DNA of 64,000 nucleotides. Source: Oxyruncus cristatus. Taxonomy: Eukaryota; Chordata; Aves; Passeriformes; Cotingidae. A model generated the notes under the pieces. It had not been told where the DNA came from, made no database searches, and saw nothing but the letters and a program-made list of their open reading frames with translations. The stretch is taken from positions 89,004 through 153,003 of the forward strand of contig VXAY01007422.1 in assembly GCA_013399855.1 (NCBI GenBank), in the 5' to 3' direction. Both the position numbers and the translations under genes were made by a program. Each line of letters begins with the position of its first letter. The first letter of the stretch is position 1. Positions 10,497-21,734 of this stretch are shown here, piece by piece.

Positions 10497-10605
10497 GGAG
10501 CAACCTGGGCTGGTGGAAGGTGTCCCTGCCCATGGCAGGGGGTGGCACTGGATGGGCTTTGAGGTCCCTTCCAACCCAAACCAGTCTGGGAGTCTGGGAG
10601 TCTGT
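10497..10605 (+). mobile_element. CR1 tail, group A
   Basis: The last 110 bp of the element are present, with a GGGAGTCT repeat at its end. Its left edge is exactly the duplication breakpoint. Confidence 0.85.
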
Positions 10606-10664
10606 TTTCATTGAAGACCATTCCTGAACTCTTCCCCCACAACCTATCCCATCCCTTTCATCCT

Positions 10665-10717
10665 CAGAGGGATACTTGGCACTGCTCCAGAGGGATACTT
10701 GGCATTGCTCCAGAGGG
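10665..10717. repeat. 23-bp tandem repeat, 2.3 copies
   Basis: Units start at 10665, 10688 and 10711 and contain AGAGGGATACTTGGCA. Confidence 0.85.
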
Positions 10718-10847
10718 AACAAAACCCAGGAAAACCCCCTGCCAGGGTGTTATTTTTCCTCTATGTGGCTTCTCCCATGCAGGGACCAGCCAGCCCATGG
10801 ATGCTGCAAACCCGGGATCTGTGTGCAGGTGCCACCTTCAGAGAATC

Positions 10848-10922
10848 CCAGGATGGTTTGGGTTGGAAGAAACCTTAAAGCTCATCCCATTCCACGGGCA
10901 GGGACACCTTCCAGTAGCCCAG
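10848..10922 (-). mobile_element. CR1 tail, group A
   Basis: It starts at GAATCCCAGGATGGTTTGGG and ends at CCAGTAGCCCAG. It is paired with 9842-9935 in the diverged duplication. Confidence 0.85.
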
Positions 10923-11015
10923 GCTGACATCGAAATAATGTTAAATAAAGCAGACATGCACATCAATAAATATTTAAATTCTTTAGAGAGTTTAAAGAAA
11001 AGCCTGGAACTTGTC
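10923..11015. repeat. Diverged local duplication, copy 2
   Basis: It matches 9936-10040. Here the sequence continues rightward into unique DNA, so this is probably the undisturbed copy. Confidence 0.7.
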
Positions 11016-11596
11016 CGCCTGCTCCAAACTCCCATTCCAAGGTCTGGGAGCCTCCCTCTGCATCCTGCACTGCTCACTGAGTAAAGTTGAGAGGAAGATA
11101 ATTATTAGCCAATAATAATGTTACAGTTCATTAGGAAAATCAACCCCACACGGGCTCTGTGTGTTCATTACTTAAACATCCATGATACAACCATTATCAG
11201 CACACAGGGCAGGGCTGAGCCCTGACCACACTCAGCACAGCAGGTCAGAAGTTCCCGTGGACTTGACCATGAACACATGGAAAAGCAAGGCTTGGATAAG
11301 GGAATGAGCTGCTCAGAACTCCTCTTTGTCAGGATACAGGAGCTGAGCACCAATGGGAATGGCTGAAATCACCATCTCCCACTGCTGAACACCCCGGATG
11401 CTCGAGGAGAAATTAATTCCCACAATTAATCTGCAAATAATTCCCAACAAACAAACTTGTTGTGACCCAAAGCTGTTGACACCCAATGAGCAATCAGGAA
11501 AAAACAAAAGGAACAAGAGCGGCTCCAATCAACCTCAGCAGGCTCTAGAACAAGCCTGTCACTGATTAAAGAGTTGGTCATTACAAAGTTATATAT
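11016..11596. other. Unique sequence
   Basis: No repeat was recognised. AT-rich patches such as TTAGCCAATAATAATG occur near 11105. Confidence 0.45.
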
Positions 11597-11960
11597 CACA
11601 GAATCCCAGAATCCTGGAGGCTGGAAAAGCCCTCCCAGCCCATGGATCCCCCCTTGTCCCCCAGCCCAGAGCACTGAGTGCCACGGCCAGGCCTTCCTTG
11701 GGCACCTCCAGGGCTGGGCACTCCAAACCTCCCTGGGCAGCCCCTGCCAAGGCCTCACCACCCTTTCCAGGNAAGGTCCCCCCTGAGCCTCCTTTGCTCC
11801 AGGCTGAGCCCCCCCAGCTCCCTCAGCCCCTCCTGCTGCTCCAGCCCCTTCCCAGCTCCGCTCCCTTCCCTGCACACGCTCCAGCCCCTCCGGGTCCTTG
11901 TCCTGAGGGGCCCAGACCCGGACACGGGAATCAAGGAGAGGCCTCACCAGTGCAAAACTG
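11597..11960 (-). mobile_element. CR1 group B with a hidden assembly gap
   Basis: It starts at CAGAATCCCAGAATCCTGG and reaches the GGCCTCACCAG block. A single n at 11772 replaces the stretch present at 6331-6469 in the homologous copy, about 139 bp including the GAGAAATTCCTCCTCC block. Confidence 0.9.
11772..11772. other. Single-n assembly join
   Basis: The bases on either side are about 139 bp apart in related CR1 copies. The n therefore probably marks a gap of unknown size, not one ambiguous base. Confidence 0.75.
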
Positions 11961-13174
11961 AGTCATTCACCCAAGCACATGTAGGTTTTTGGACAAAGCA
12001 CCGACAACCCTCCCTCAGGGATCGTCAGAGGGGTGGGAGTTACAACAAGACTCCACAGCTCATCCAAGGGGATGACACCTCCAACAGCTCCATCAGCCCC
12101 TCAGCACAGGTGGTTCCTCAGTGCCAGAAGGAACCCTCCATCCCTCCAGGCATTTTCCGGGCAGGAAGCAGCACTCCAACCACTCTCAGCCCGGGCACAG
12201 CTCCGGGCACTCCAGCCCCACCCAGCCTTGTGCTGTATCTGCTGCGATTCCCAACCAGGGATTTCAGAAAAATCAACAAAAAAAAAAAAAAGGCAACAAA
12301 GTGCTCCTGAAAGAGTGTAAGATGAAAGGATGGAGCCTTCAGGCCTTTCTCTTCAAGCTGCTGCACACAAAACGTGCTCCAGAGTCCCACACTCGCCGTG
12401 GAGACAAAAGGGACATCTCCGAGTGAGGGCTCAGCTGGAGTTTGTCAACCGACAGCAGCTGAAATGAGGCTGAGAGCACAAATCTTCCTTCCTCCTAATT
12501 TGTTTTGTCAGACAACAACAACCAACACGAGAAAATGGAACCACATGCGCCAACCAAAGCTCCTTCACTGGTGGGCATCTGACAATGCCAGTCACCCACT
12601 GGTGGGCATCTGACAATGCCAGTCACCCACTGGTGGGCATCTAACGATACTTTGCCAACCCAGGAGATGCCTTTCCTACTTTAAAGGGAATCCCACCTCC
12701 AAAAAAGCACAGAAAACTTTTCTTTTTTTTTCTTTTTTTTTTTTTCCGGGCAAAGATACTACTTGCCTCAAAATGAAGATAAATTTTGGGGATTCTTCCA
12801 AAACAGAAAGTTGACACGAAACCAAAGGTCACAAATTGTAATGTTTCTTAACATTAGGAAACTTCTTATAAAGCAAATATGAAATTTTGACTCAAAACCT
12901 AATTTTCCCCCAAAATATCAGTAACTTTTTGCTCACTGATGAGCAGAGCTGGTTTGCAAAGGGCAAGTCCTTCTTAAAAAATTTAAAATATAAGCAATAT
13001 TATTAATTCCCAAAAAAGCTCCTCATTGGTTGAGTTCCTCAAGCAAAGGCAAGCAGGAACAGGATTTCTGACTTCAAATCTATGCAGGAGATGTATCCTG
13101 GATTCCTGAAAGGAATTGCATCTGCTTTGTCCCAGCTGCAACCAATCGGTTGGATAAGGGGGAATGGCTTCCCA
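11961..13174. other. Unique sequence with small repeats
   Basis: It contains an A-run near 12280, a T-rich tract at about 12720-12745 and the 31-bp tandem repeat at 12566. No coding or RNA gene was recognised. Confidence 0.5.
12566..12650. repeat. 31-bp tandem repeat, 2.7 copies
   Basis: Units start at 12566, 12597 and 12628 and contain CACTGGTGGGCATCTGACAA. The first two are identical, and the third changes GACAAT to AACGAT. Confidence 0.9.
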
Positions 13175-13665
13175 CTGCCAGCCCGGGGTGCCCAGCACAG
13201 GGAGGACGTGGAGCTGCTGGAGACAGTCCAGAGGAAACTACAGAGCTGCTGCCAGGGCTGGAGCCCCTCTGCCATGGAGCCAGGCTGGGAGAGCTGGGGG
13301 GGTTCCCCTGGAGAAGAGAAGGCTCCAGGGAGAGCTGAGAGCCCCTGGCAGGGCCTAAAGGGGCTCCAGGAGAGCTGCAGAGGGACTGGGGACAAGGCAG
13401 GGAGGGACAGGACACAGGGAATGGCTTCCCAGTGCCAGAGGGCAGGGAGAGGGGGGAGATTGGGAAGGAATTGCTGGCTGGGAGGGGGGGGAGGCCCTGG
13501 GACAGGTTGCCCAGAGAAGCTGTGGCTGCCCCTGGATCCCTGGAAGTGTCCAAGGCCAGGTTGGAGCAACCTGGGCTGGTGGAAGGTGTCCCTGCCCGTG
13601 GCAGGGGATGGAATGGGATGATCTTTAAGGTCCTTTCCAACCCAAACCACCCTGGGATGCCACAG
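13175..13665 (+). mobile_element. Long CR1 3' end, group A
   Basis: It starts at the GGGGTGCCCAGCACAGGG region, equivalent to the end of ORF2 (ERVQRK-like GTCCAGAGGAAACT). It runs intact through all group A blocks to CCAACCCAAACCACCC. It is one of the best-preserved group A copies. Confidence 0.95.
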
Positions 13666-14579
13666 AATTCCCTAAGGATGTACATGACAAGCTTTCTACT
13701 CATCATGGGAGGTCCTGAAATATCGTGGCACTAATGGGGGCAGGGCACAGGAGAGAAGAGAGAGGAACAGTCACCTAATTAAATTAATTCTGTGAGGTGT
13801 CTTCCCGCAATAAAAAATCAGTACTTCCCAGGAACCACTGTGCTCCCAGCTCACACATTATCGACCACAGTGTGTCCTGCAAAGACCTCTCCAGGCCGCT
13901 CCTTCCCGCCTGGTGCAGACACCAGCCCTGCCAGGGAATGACAGTTTTCCTGAAGGATCATCCTCCCGCCCGGCGCCGACACCCTTGGCTTGGCTCCTGC
14001 TGCCTTGGAGCCTCTCCCACTGGGTCTCCAGGTGACCCTAAATCACGTTTTCTGCTGTGGCCCTGATGGGCTGATTTTCCGTCGTGACAAGTTGAAACGG
14101 ATTTTGTCGCCCTCCCTTTGTTGTTCCACAGCAAAATTTACAGCTCTTCGCAGAAGAGCAAAGAAAAGAAAGGGAAAATTGAAGGAATAAAAAGTTAAAA
14201 CCAAAGGTAGAAAAGGAAAAAAAAAAAAAGTAATTTATGGTGGCTGATTATATTCCATTGGCAGGATAGAAGAGAAACACCGCTCTGACTTTTATAAACT
14301 ATTATTCCTGAATTCTTATTTATTTATTATTATTATTTGATTATTATTAAATTATTATTTCTGATTTATTCTTATTTACAAACCTTCTTCCTGATTTCTT
14401 CCTCCCCCACCAAAACTCTCATTTTCCCAGTGCAACTTCCACTCCAACCCCAAATCCAAGCCTTGCTGTGCCATCACTTGACTGAGTTTAATCCCACTTT
14501 AACAGAACCCAAACAAAACCTGTCTGTGCCCCCCCAGAAACCCTGCAGATGATTTCTCCTGGTGACAAAAAGAGATGAG
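13666..14579. other. Unique sequence with AT microsatellite
   Basis: TTATTATTA-type simple sequence covers about 14306-14370, and an A-run lies near 14217-14229. Nothing else was recognised. Confidence 0.5.
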
Positions 14580-14945
14580 AACGTTCCCAATATATTACTG
14601 GAGCAGAAATACCAATTAATCACCAAGATGTTTGTTTGGATGCTTAGGAATATCACAGACAATTAATTTAGCTGGAAGAATTACTGAGCCAGGAGCTCTC
14701 AGCATAAATCAGAAATGATTCCATCGGTGTAAAACAACGTTGCTTTTGCCACAGAGGGGCGTGATAAAGATTTGAACTATTAATTTTTAATGGATTATTT
14801 ACTATTCCCAGGGCAATGACTCGTACACCTGGAATTAGATTTGTTTGTAGCATCTGCAGGGTGAATTAGAGAGCAACAACTGTTATTTACAGGGGATAAA
14901 ATATCTGTACAAGCAATGAGGCGACTCCAAAGTTAAGACAAGCCT
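14580..14945. promoter_or_regulatory. Candidate conserved non-coding element 3
   Basis: This repeat-free block has many TAAT cores: CCAATTAATCACC near 14611, CAATTAATTTAGC near 14660, ATTAATTTTTAATGG near 14779 and GGAATTAGATTTG near 14831. It has no long open frame. Function is inferred from texture only. Confidence 0.3.
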
Positions 14946-15012
14946 AAGGTAAGCCCCGGTGTTAGCAAGGGAGACTCCTGTGTGCCAACTTCTGCCCAGG
15001 GACACAGAGCCA

Positions 15013-15078
15013 CGGAATCCTGGGAGAGTTTGTGTTGGAAGGGACCTTAAAAACCATCTCCTTCCATGGGCAGGGACA
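15013..15078 (-). mobile_element. Short outer CR1 tail
   Basis: GTTGGAAGGGACCTTAAAAA and CATGGGCAGGGACAC are recognisable. It lies just beyond the 105-bp linker that follows the next CR1. Confidence 0.75.
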
Positions 15079-15183
15079 CAGAAGGAAATTCAGGAATGGT
15101 GCTGAGGGAGTAAGAGAAGAGAAAGACTTGGGGTGTTATTCAGGGTGAGCAGGAGTTGCAGGAACAAATAGGGAGCAGATCTC
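15079..15183 (-). repeat. Shared 3' linker L, copy 1
   Basis: This non-CR1 segment reads GGAAATTCAGGAATGGTGCT through CAGGAACAAATAGGGAG. It recurs beside group A tails at 16972-17088 and, in reverse, at 21735-21850. Confidence 0.85.
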
Positions 15184-15425
15184 AAAATCCCAGAATGGTT
15201 TGGGTGGAAAGGGAGCTTAAGGATCATCCCATTCCACCCCCTGCCATGGTCAGGGACACCTTCCACCAGCCCAGGTTGCTCCAACCTGGCCTTGGACACT
15301 TCCAGGGATCCAGGGGCAGCCACAGCTTCTCTGGGCAACCTGGGCCAGGGCCTCCCCACCCTCCCAGCCAGCAATTCCTTCCCAATCTCCCACCTAACCC
15401 TACTCTCAGTTTAAAGCCATTTAAA
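15184..15425 (-). mobile_element. CR1 3' end, group A
   Basis: The tail carries the GGTTTGGGTGGAAAGGGAGC variant that it shares with the other two linker-bearing copies. It ends in the TTTAAAGCCATTTAAAGCC region. Confidence 0.9.
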
Positions 15426-15812
15426 GCCAACTTTTCAGGCTCCAACCTGCACACAGTTCATTTCCAGCCCTGTGCATTCCAGTTTGCTCCCAGACCATCC
15501 CAGGCCACATTAATTGGGGCTGAGCTCGGCCACCGGCAGCCTTTGTCCCCCCAGCAGCTCTAATTCCCAGCAGCGCCCATTCCCAGGGACTCCTCCTGCT
15601 CCAGAGCCCTTCAGCCTTTCCCGAGGGCAGGTTTTGAGAGGCTGCAGGGCTCCCTTTGTCATTGCAGTGAGATTTAGGGCTGGGTCAGGCAGCTTCCAGT
15701 AATCCCAGCTCAGCACCCCGGGGAATTCCGCTTTGCCACTGAAACCCGGAACCTCCCGGGAGAAGGAAATGGCACAGCCAAGTTTCCATGGCCAGGTACA
15801 GGCTGGGGATAA
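15426..15812. other. Unique sequence
   Basis: It is moderately GC-rich. Neither repeat nor gene was recognised. Confidence 0.5.
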
Positions 15813-16120
15813 TTATGGAATAGCCTGAGCTGGAAGGGACCACAGGGATCATCCAGTCCAACCCTCAGCCCTGCACAGACACCCCAACAATCCCCCCCTG
15901 TGCCTGAGGGGATCATCCAAACCCTCCTGGAGCTCTGGTAGCCTTGGGGCCGTGCCCACTGCCCTGGGGAGCCTGGGCAGTGCCAACCACCCTGTGGGGG
16001 AAGAGCCTTTCCCAAAATCCAGCCTAAACCTGCCCTGACACAGCTCCAGCCCTTCCATCAGCTCCTGTCCCTGATCACCACAGAGCAGAGACTGGAGCTG
16101 CCCCTGATCCACTGTTCATC
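15813..16120 (-). mobile_element. CR1 3' end, group E
   Basis: The tail reads GAGCTGGAAGGGACCACAGG. The body shows GAGCTCTGGTAGCCTTGGGG and CCTGGGCAGTGCCAACCACC. Read on the minus strand, it includes a CR1-like LDFGKGSSPT segment. It pairs with 36290-36640. Confidence 0.85.
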
Positions 16121-16889
16121 TCCCCTGCCTAGACCTGCAGTCAAACTGGGATTTAGTCTTCAAAAGTCAGCATTTTCCAGAAAAAAATAGAATTTTATGA
16201 AGAAGTTATTAGCAACATTGAATAAGAAATAAACATGGAATGCCAGCAAAGCCAAAAGCAGCTCTATGTAGAGACAACAGAGTAATCACAGAGCTGTTCC
16301 AAACAATGGGTTTATGGAAATACTTTCATTCTATGCAAAATAATGCAAATACCTTCATTTTCACGCAGTCCTGTTCCACACTTGTGGCTGTGCAGTAGGA
16401 ACAATTATGTTTTTAGGAGGAAAAGTTTCACTATTAGAAAATTAAGCGAAATTCATATTTTTTTCCCCCCGGTTTAGTGGGTTTAAAGCCACATGAGCTG
16501 TTTCTACCCCGAGGACTCAGCTCTGCTCCTGGGCTGTTCTTGAAGGTGCCACACACAGAGACTGGGACACTGTGTGACAACCTGAGGGAAAATTGGGATG
16601 GTGAGTCCTTGGGATCTATTCCAAAGTCAGAGCCCAGCTTTGGACACACAGGCTGCTCCTTTGTCAGGAGGAGACAGTGAAGTGCACGAAGTCCCTCAAA
16701 CAAGAGCTCGGTTGGGATGAATCAGGAACATGGAAGTGCCAAAGGGATGTGCAATGGCAGAGCAGCTCCTGGGATGGAGCCCCATCCCAATTCCACCACC
16801 TCCCCCAGGAAAAGGGATGGAAAGCTAAAATAATGCACAAGAGCTGGGAATCTGCACAGGGAAAACGATGGGGAGCAGCTCGGGCAACC
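16121..16889. other. Unique sequence
   Basis: No repeat was recognised. Open frames of 60-90 residues have no recognisable domain. Confidence 0.5.
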
Positions 16890-16971
16890 TCTGATCCACA
16901 GGATCCCGGAATGGGTTGGGTGGGAAGGGACCTTAGAGACCATCTCGTTCCATGAGGGACACCTTCCACTA
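16890..16971 (-). mobile_element. Short outer CR1 tail
   Basis: It contains GGAATGGGTTGGGTGGGAAG and GGGACACCTTCCACTAGG. It sits beyond linker L copy 2, the same layout as at 15013. Confidence 0.8.
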
Positions 16972-17088
16972 GGATCAGTGGGAGGAAATTCAGGAATGGT
17001 GCCAAGGGAGCGAGAAAAGGAAAATAGTTTGGGGGGTTACTCGGGGTAAGGAGGAGCTGCAGGAACAAATGGGAGAAGATTATGGAAT
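16972..17088 (-). repeat. Shared 3' linker L, copy 2
   Basis: It is homologous to 15079-15183 over its whole length, at roughly 80-85 percent by eye. It includes GGAAATTCAGGAATGGTGCC and CTGCAGGAACAAATGGGAG. Confidence 0.85.
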
Positions 17089-17600
17089 GCTGGAATGGTT
17101 TGGGTGGAAAGAGAGCTTAAGGATCATCCCATTCCACACCCTGCCATGGGCAGGGGCACCTCCCACCAGCCCAGGTTGTTCCAAGCCCTGTCCAACCTGG
17201 CCTTGGACACTTCCAGGGATCCAGGGGCAGCCACAGCTTCTCTGGGCAACCTGGGCCAGTCCCTCCCCACCCTCCCAGCCAGCAATTCCTTCCCAATCTC
17301 CCATCTCTCCCTGCCCTCTGGCACTGGGAAGCCATTCCCTGTGTCCTGTCCCTCCCTGCCTTGTCCCCAGTCCCTCTCCAGCTCTCCTGGAGCCCCTTTA
17401 GGCCCTGCCAGGGGCTCTCAGCTCTCCCTGGAGCCTTCTCTTCTCCAGGGGAACCCCCCCAGCTCTCCCAGCCTGGCTCCATGGCAGAGGGCCTCCCCTC
17501 TTGGAGCATCTCTGGAGCCTCCTCTGGACTCTCTCCAGCAGCTCCACGTCCTCCCTGTGCTGTTCCCAGGCTGGAGCAGCTCTGCAGGGGGGGTGACCAC
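17089..17600 (-). mobile_element. Long CR1 3' end, group A
   Basis: It runs from GGAATGGTTTGGGTGGAAAG through every group A block to CTCTGGACTCTCTCCAGCAG and a little beyond. Read on the minus strand, the ORF2 end is degenerate but in the expected order. Confidence 0.95.
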
Positions 17601-18099
17601 GAGTGGCTTTCCCGCTGTGTCCCCAGCAGGCAGGGACACAGAGGGACAGCTCTTCCCTCTCCCTCCGAGGAAGAAAAGCTTATCTCTGTTTTCCACCAGC
17701 ACTTCGAGCAGCAGGTATTACTTCCGAGAGCTGGGAGGCAATTCCAGCCACACTCCAAAACTCTCCAAACCCTTATCTCCTGCCTTGGAGAATGAAAAAA
17801 AAAAAAAAAACCACAAAAACACCGCCAAACCCCCCACCCCACCCCAGCAATTCTGTAAAGTGCAGTTCAGAACCAGGAGTGTTTCTGTATTTGTGCACAG
17901 ATATGAGCTCATGCTTTTCTCATGTCTAAATGATCCCGGGGTATTTATAGATGTGCTCACAGCCAGGAAAAACTCGCTTTTTCAACGGTTGGGCACCAGC
18001 AGAAAAGGGGATTTTAAAGCAACAGAGTTTCAAATGGAAACCACGAGCGAGTTTAGAGCTGCCGATGGTCAGGACAAAGCTAAATATTGAGCACTCTAA
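17601..18099. other. Unique sequence with an A16 run
   Basis: The A-run is at 17795-17810, followed by a C/A-rich patch. Nothing else was recognised. Confidence 0.5.
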
Positions 18100-18700
18100 G
18101 TTGTTCCAGAGCTCGTCACCTTAAATATCAGGCATTGTGGGTTTTTTTCTGAAATAGCTCCTTCCCTTAATAATTAAATAAACATCTCCATAAAAACTAT
18201 AATAATTAAATAAATATATAAAAGAAATAAATGCACTGGGCATCCCGAGGGAAAAAACACGTGGGCTCCTTCATGTTATCATTCCAATTACTTTAGTATC
18301 AACCTAATCAGCATTTCTAATGCTCCTGAAGGGAGAATCTGTAGATAAATAACACCCTGGAGTTTATATTTTTTTTTTTTTTTAAAAAAAGGGGCAAAAA
18401 ATCAGGCTTTGAAATGGCTTTTAGCAGGATTTATGGGATTATCACTTGTCTGTTGTTCTTGCATGTTGCTGCTGACAGTTCCTCGAGGGCTCACAACCAT
18501 CGATGGTAACCCACAGGTACTTCTTGAAGAGATCGGATCTGACTGGAATATGACATGTGGGCTCTAAAACTTGCAATTTCCCAGGGAGAAAAATTCCATT
18601 CATTTAAATTCGTCTGATTTTCTGCTGAGACGCGTTCTTTGGGAAACTCTCGGATACCGTGGCAGAAAATAACATGGCAGGAAAATATTGCTGGTTATTT
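18100..18700. promoter_or_regulatory. Candidate conserved non-coding element 4
   Basis: It is a CR1-free, AT-rich block with AATAATTAAATAAACATC, CATTCCAATTACTTTAGTATC-like cores and CCACAGGTACTTCTTGAAG. A T-run at 18369-18383 splits it. There is no long open frame. This is weaker than elements 1 and 2. Confidence 0.22.
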
Positions 18701-18789
18701 CTTCACTGTTGCTGCTGCTTTTAAGTTGCTTTTTCCTTAAAAACTGAGTGAGACTGTTTTAATTGTTCCACTGAAATCCCATTAACCAC

Positions 18790-18965
18790 TTCAGGCACTG
18801 GAACAGGCTGCCCAGGCGCTGGAATCCCATCCCTGGAGGGATTTTAAAGCCCTGTGGATGTGGCACTTGGGGACATGGTCAGTGGTGGCCTTGGCAGTGC
18901 TGGGTTGGATTTGATGATCTTGGAGGCCTTTTCCAACCTAAATGGTTCCGTGATTCCCTATCCAT
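18790..18965 (+). mobile_element. CR1 3' end, group D
   Basis: It shows GGCACTGGAACAGGCTGCCC, CCTGGAGGGATTTTAAAG, GTGGATGTGGCACTTGGGGA and the tail GATGATCTTGGAGG. The order matches the standard CR1 end. Confidence 0.9.
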
Positions 18966-19193
18966 TTCCCATAATCCACATGCTATCTATAGACTGCAAA
19001 CACTCTGTAAAGACCATGAAAATCCAGGAAACTTCCATGCCTGGAAATTCCTTGATGCCTGGAGCCAGAGCAAGGTGAGCCCAGGAGTTTTTACCTCGAT
19101 CCCGTGTCCCAGCGATGAGAACACGGGGTGGTTGCACACCCATCAATATTACTCCCATCTGGGGTGTGTTATTCCCATCTTGTCTCTCAATGA

Positions 19194-19475
19194 GAGAATC
19201 CCAGAATCCTTGGGGTTGGAAAAGCCCTCCAAGATCGTGGAAATTCAGCGTGTGCCCGATGCCCCCCTCGTCCCCCAGCCCAGAGCACTGAGTGCCACGG
19301 CCAGGCCTTCCTTGGGCACCTCCAGGGCTGGGCACTCCAACCCTCCCTGGGCAGCCCCTGCCAAGGCCTCACCACCCTTTCCAGGGAGAAATTCCTCCTC
19401 CTGTCCCCCCTGCCCCTGCCCTGGCCCAGCTGGAGGCCGTTCCCTCTCCTCCTGTCCCTTGTTCCCTGGGAAAAG
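19194..19475 (-). mobile_element. CR1 3' end, group B
   Basis: The tail reads CAGAATCCTTGGGGTTGG and the body runs to GTTCCCTGGGAA. It includes the GAGCACTGAGTGCCACGGCC block shared by all B copies. Confidence 0.9.
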
Positions 19476-19707
19476 AGGTTGACCCCACCTTGGTACAACC
19501 TCCTGTCAGGTAGAAACCAAACCCAAGTGTACGTTGGAAAAGCCCTCCCCACTTGGAATATGGAAATGAATCCATGGAAAAGCTTGTTCTTTTTCCCAGG
19601 AGACCTTAACCATGGTGAGAACACAGGAGGCAAAGTCAGGAGATAACACAGAGCAGAACTCGGAGCTATTTCTGACCCAAAGGGTCCTGCAAGGGTGTTT
19701 GCTCATC

Positions 19708-19905
19708 ACGGAATCATGGAATGGAATCCCTGAGGTTGGAAAAGCCCTCCCAGCCCATGGATCCCACCCTGTCCCCCAGCCCAGAGCACTGAGTGCCACG
19801 GCCAGGCCTTCCTTGGGCACCTCCAGGGCTGGGCACTCCAAAGCTCCCGGGGCGATCCCTTGAAGGCCTGACCACCCTTTCCGTGTTAAATTGCTCCTGA
19901 GAAGA
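19708..19905 (-). mobile_element. CR1 tail, group B
   Basis: It has an altered tail (GGAATCATGGAATGGAATCC), then the normal B blocks, and is truncated after CACCCTTTCCGTGTTAAA. Confidence 0.9.
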
Positions 19906-21243
19906 CAAAAACTCCTCAGCAGGTAGAGAAAACATCCACAGATGCTCTGAGCTGTTCCCATCCTGGGTCTGTCCCGTAATCCCCCCAAGGATTTAAACCC
20001 AGCACAAAAGAAGAAGGACTCGAGATTAGAAATACCTGGGGTGGAACAACGACAGGGGCGAGAAGTGGGTCAGATTTAATCTGTGCATTAAATGATCAGC
20101 ACTGGAAAATGATTTTCTCCAAATCAGCCATAAAAACCACCTTTTCCAATCAGCATCTGGGAGGAACTGAAGGGTAAACAACAGGTTTGGAGATTTCAGC
20201 TATTAATGCTCTTTCTCAGGGGATTAGTAATCATGGAAAATTAACAGCCTGTTATTTTGGATCATCCCAGAGAGGAGGGAAATAGTCCCTTTTCACAGTT
20301 CGTTTTCAGCTTTTAAAGCTTCCAAGTTCCTAATCCTGCATGGGAGAGGCAGAGATTTTGCTGAAGGAGGAAAAACATCCAATTCTGGGGAATTTCAGAA
20401 CCTTTTCTAGTCAAATTTGGGGTATCTCTAATCCTTAAATCCTATGAGCCCACAATGGAACTATGGAGAAACCAAGATGTGCTGGAAAAAAATGCACATT
20501 GATACAATAAATTACTGAATTTTGGGCTAATTAAACAGCCTTCATGGCTCAAAAATTAATTGCCAAAGGGTTCTGGTGGTCAATCATCTGTCCAGTGGAG
20601 CGAGTTATCCCTGGAGCATCCACACTTGGTAATATCAACTGACCCTCTTATTTTTATACATCTATTATATAAAATATATAATATTTGCAGACTACAGCGT
20701 TTATGTAGTATAAAATACATTATACATATGGTGTTATTCCAGATATTACATATATGTGATATATATGATATATGCAATACGATCTATGAGATGATGAGCA
20801 CCCTGATGGACTTCCCGGGGCATTCTGTGATGCTCCTGATCCAGCCACGACATCCCATCGCATGCCAAGATTTCCCTGCCCCAAGGTGTTAAATAAATAG
20901 TAAATTAGGATTTATTTCAGACTCTGAAGTCTTAAAAAGCATCAATAAACGCTTTAAAATTCACCGTCTAAAAATAAAGATGAGGAGGTCTTTCCTCCCT
21001 CTGACACATGCAGAGGCATCTCCAGAGCAACATTTCCTTCCGCAAGAATTCCATGAATGTGGCCCTCACAAGAGGAAAAGGAGAGAATCAAAGCCAAGGG
21101 GCACTGGATTGGTACAGCCCCCTGGGAATTCAGCAAGTGGAAAACACAAGGAGGAACATGGACTGCATACAGGGGGCAATGCCATGAAATCTCTTGGCTG
21201 GGACACCCATGGAAAAGTTATATAAATAGGGATAAATGTGGTG
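19906..21243. other. Unique sequence with AT-rich dinucleotide patch
   Basis: About 20655-20790 is rich in TA/AT dinucleotides. AATTAACAGCCTGTTATTTT lies near 20239. No gene or transposon was recognised. Confidence 0.5.
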
Positions 21244-21370
21244 ATCCCATCCCTGGAAGTGTCCAAAGCCAGGCTGGACAGGGCTTGGAGGAAAATGGGA
21301 TAGTGGAAGGTGTCCCTGCCCATGGGTGGCACTGGATGGGCTTTGAGGTCCCTTCCAACCCAAATTGTTC
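21244..21370 (+). mobile_element. CR1 tail, group A
   Basis: It starts at CCATCCCTGGAAGTGTCC and ends CCAACCCAAATTGTTC. Another plus-strand CR1 starts immediately after it. Confidence 0.9.
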
Positions 21371-21734
21371 AGGGGAGGTTTCCCCGGAGAAGAGAAGGCT
21401 CCAGGGAGAGCTGAGAGCCCCTGGCAGGGCCTAAAGGGGCTCCAGGAGAGCTGGAGAGGGACTGGGGACAAGGCAGGGAGGGACAGGACATGGGGAATGG
21501 CTTCCCAGTGCCAGAGGGCAGGGAGAGATGGGAGATTGGGAAGGAATTGCTGGCTGGGAGGGGGGGCAGGCCCTGGCCCAGGTTGCCCAGAGAAGCTGTG
21601 GCTGCCCCTGGATCCCTGGAAGTGTCCAGGGCCAGGCTGGAGCCACCTGGGCTGGTGGAAGGTGTCCCTGCCCATGGCAGGGGGTGGGATGGGATGATCC
21701 TTAAGTTCCCTTTCCACCCAAACCATTCCAGCAT
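21371..21734 (+). mobile_element. CR1 3' end, group A
   Basis: It begins at GGAGGTTTCCCCGGAGAAGA and ends CCACCCAAACCATTCCAGC. The junction with the copy on the left has no spacer. Confidence 0.9.

Noticed and set aside
17095..18090. 331-residue plus-strand frame
   Set aside because: It is mostly antisense group A CR1 with an accidental extension. Similar frames recur at every long A copy.
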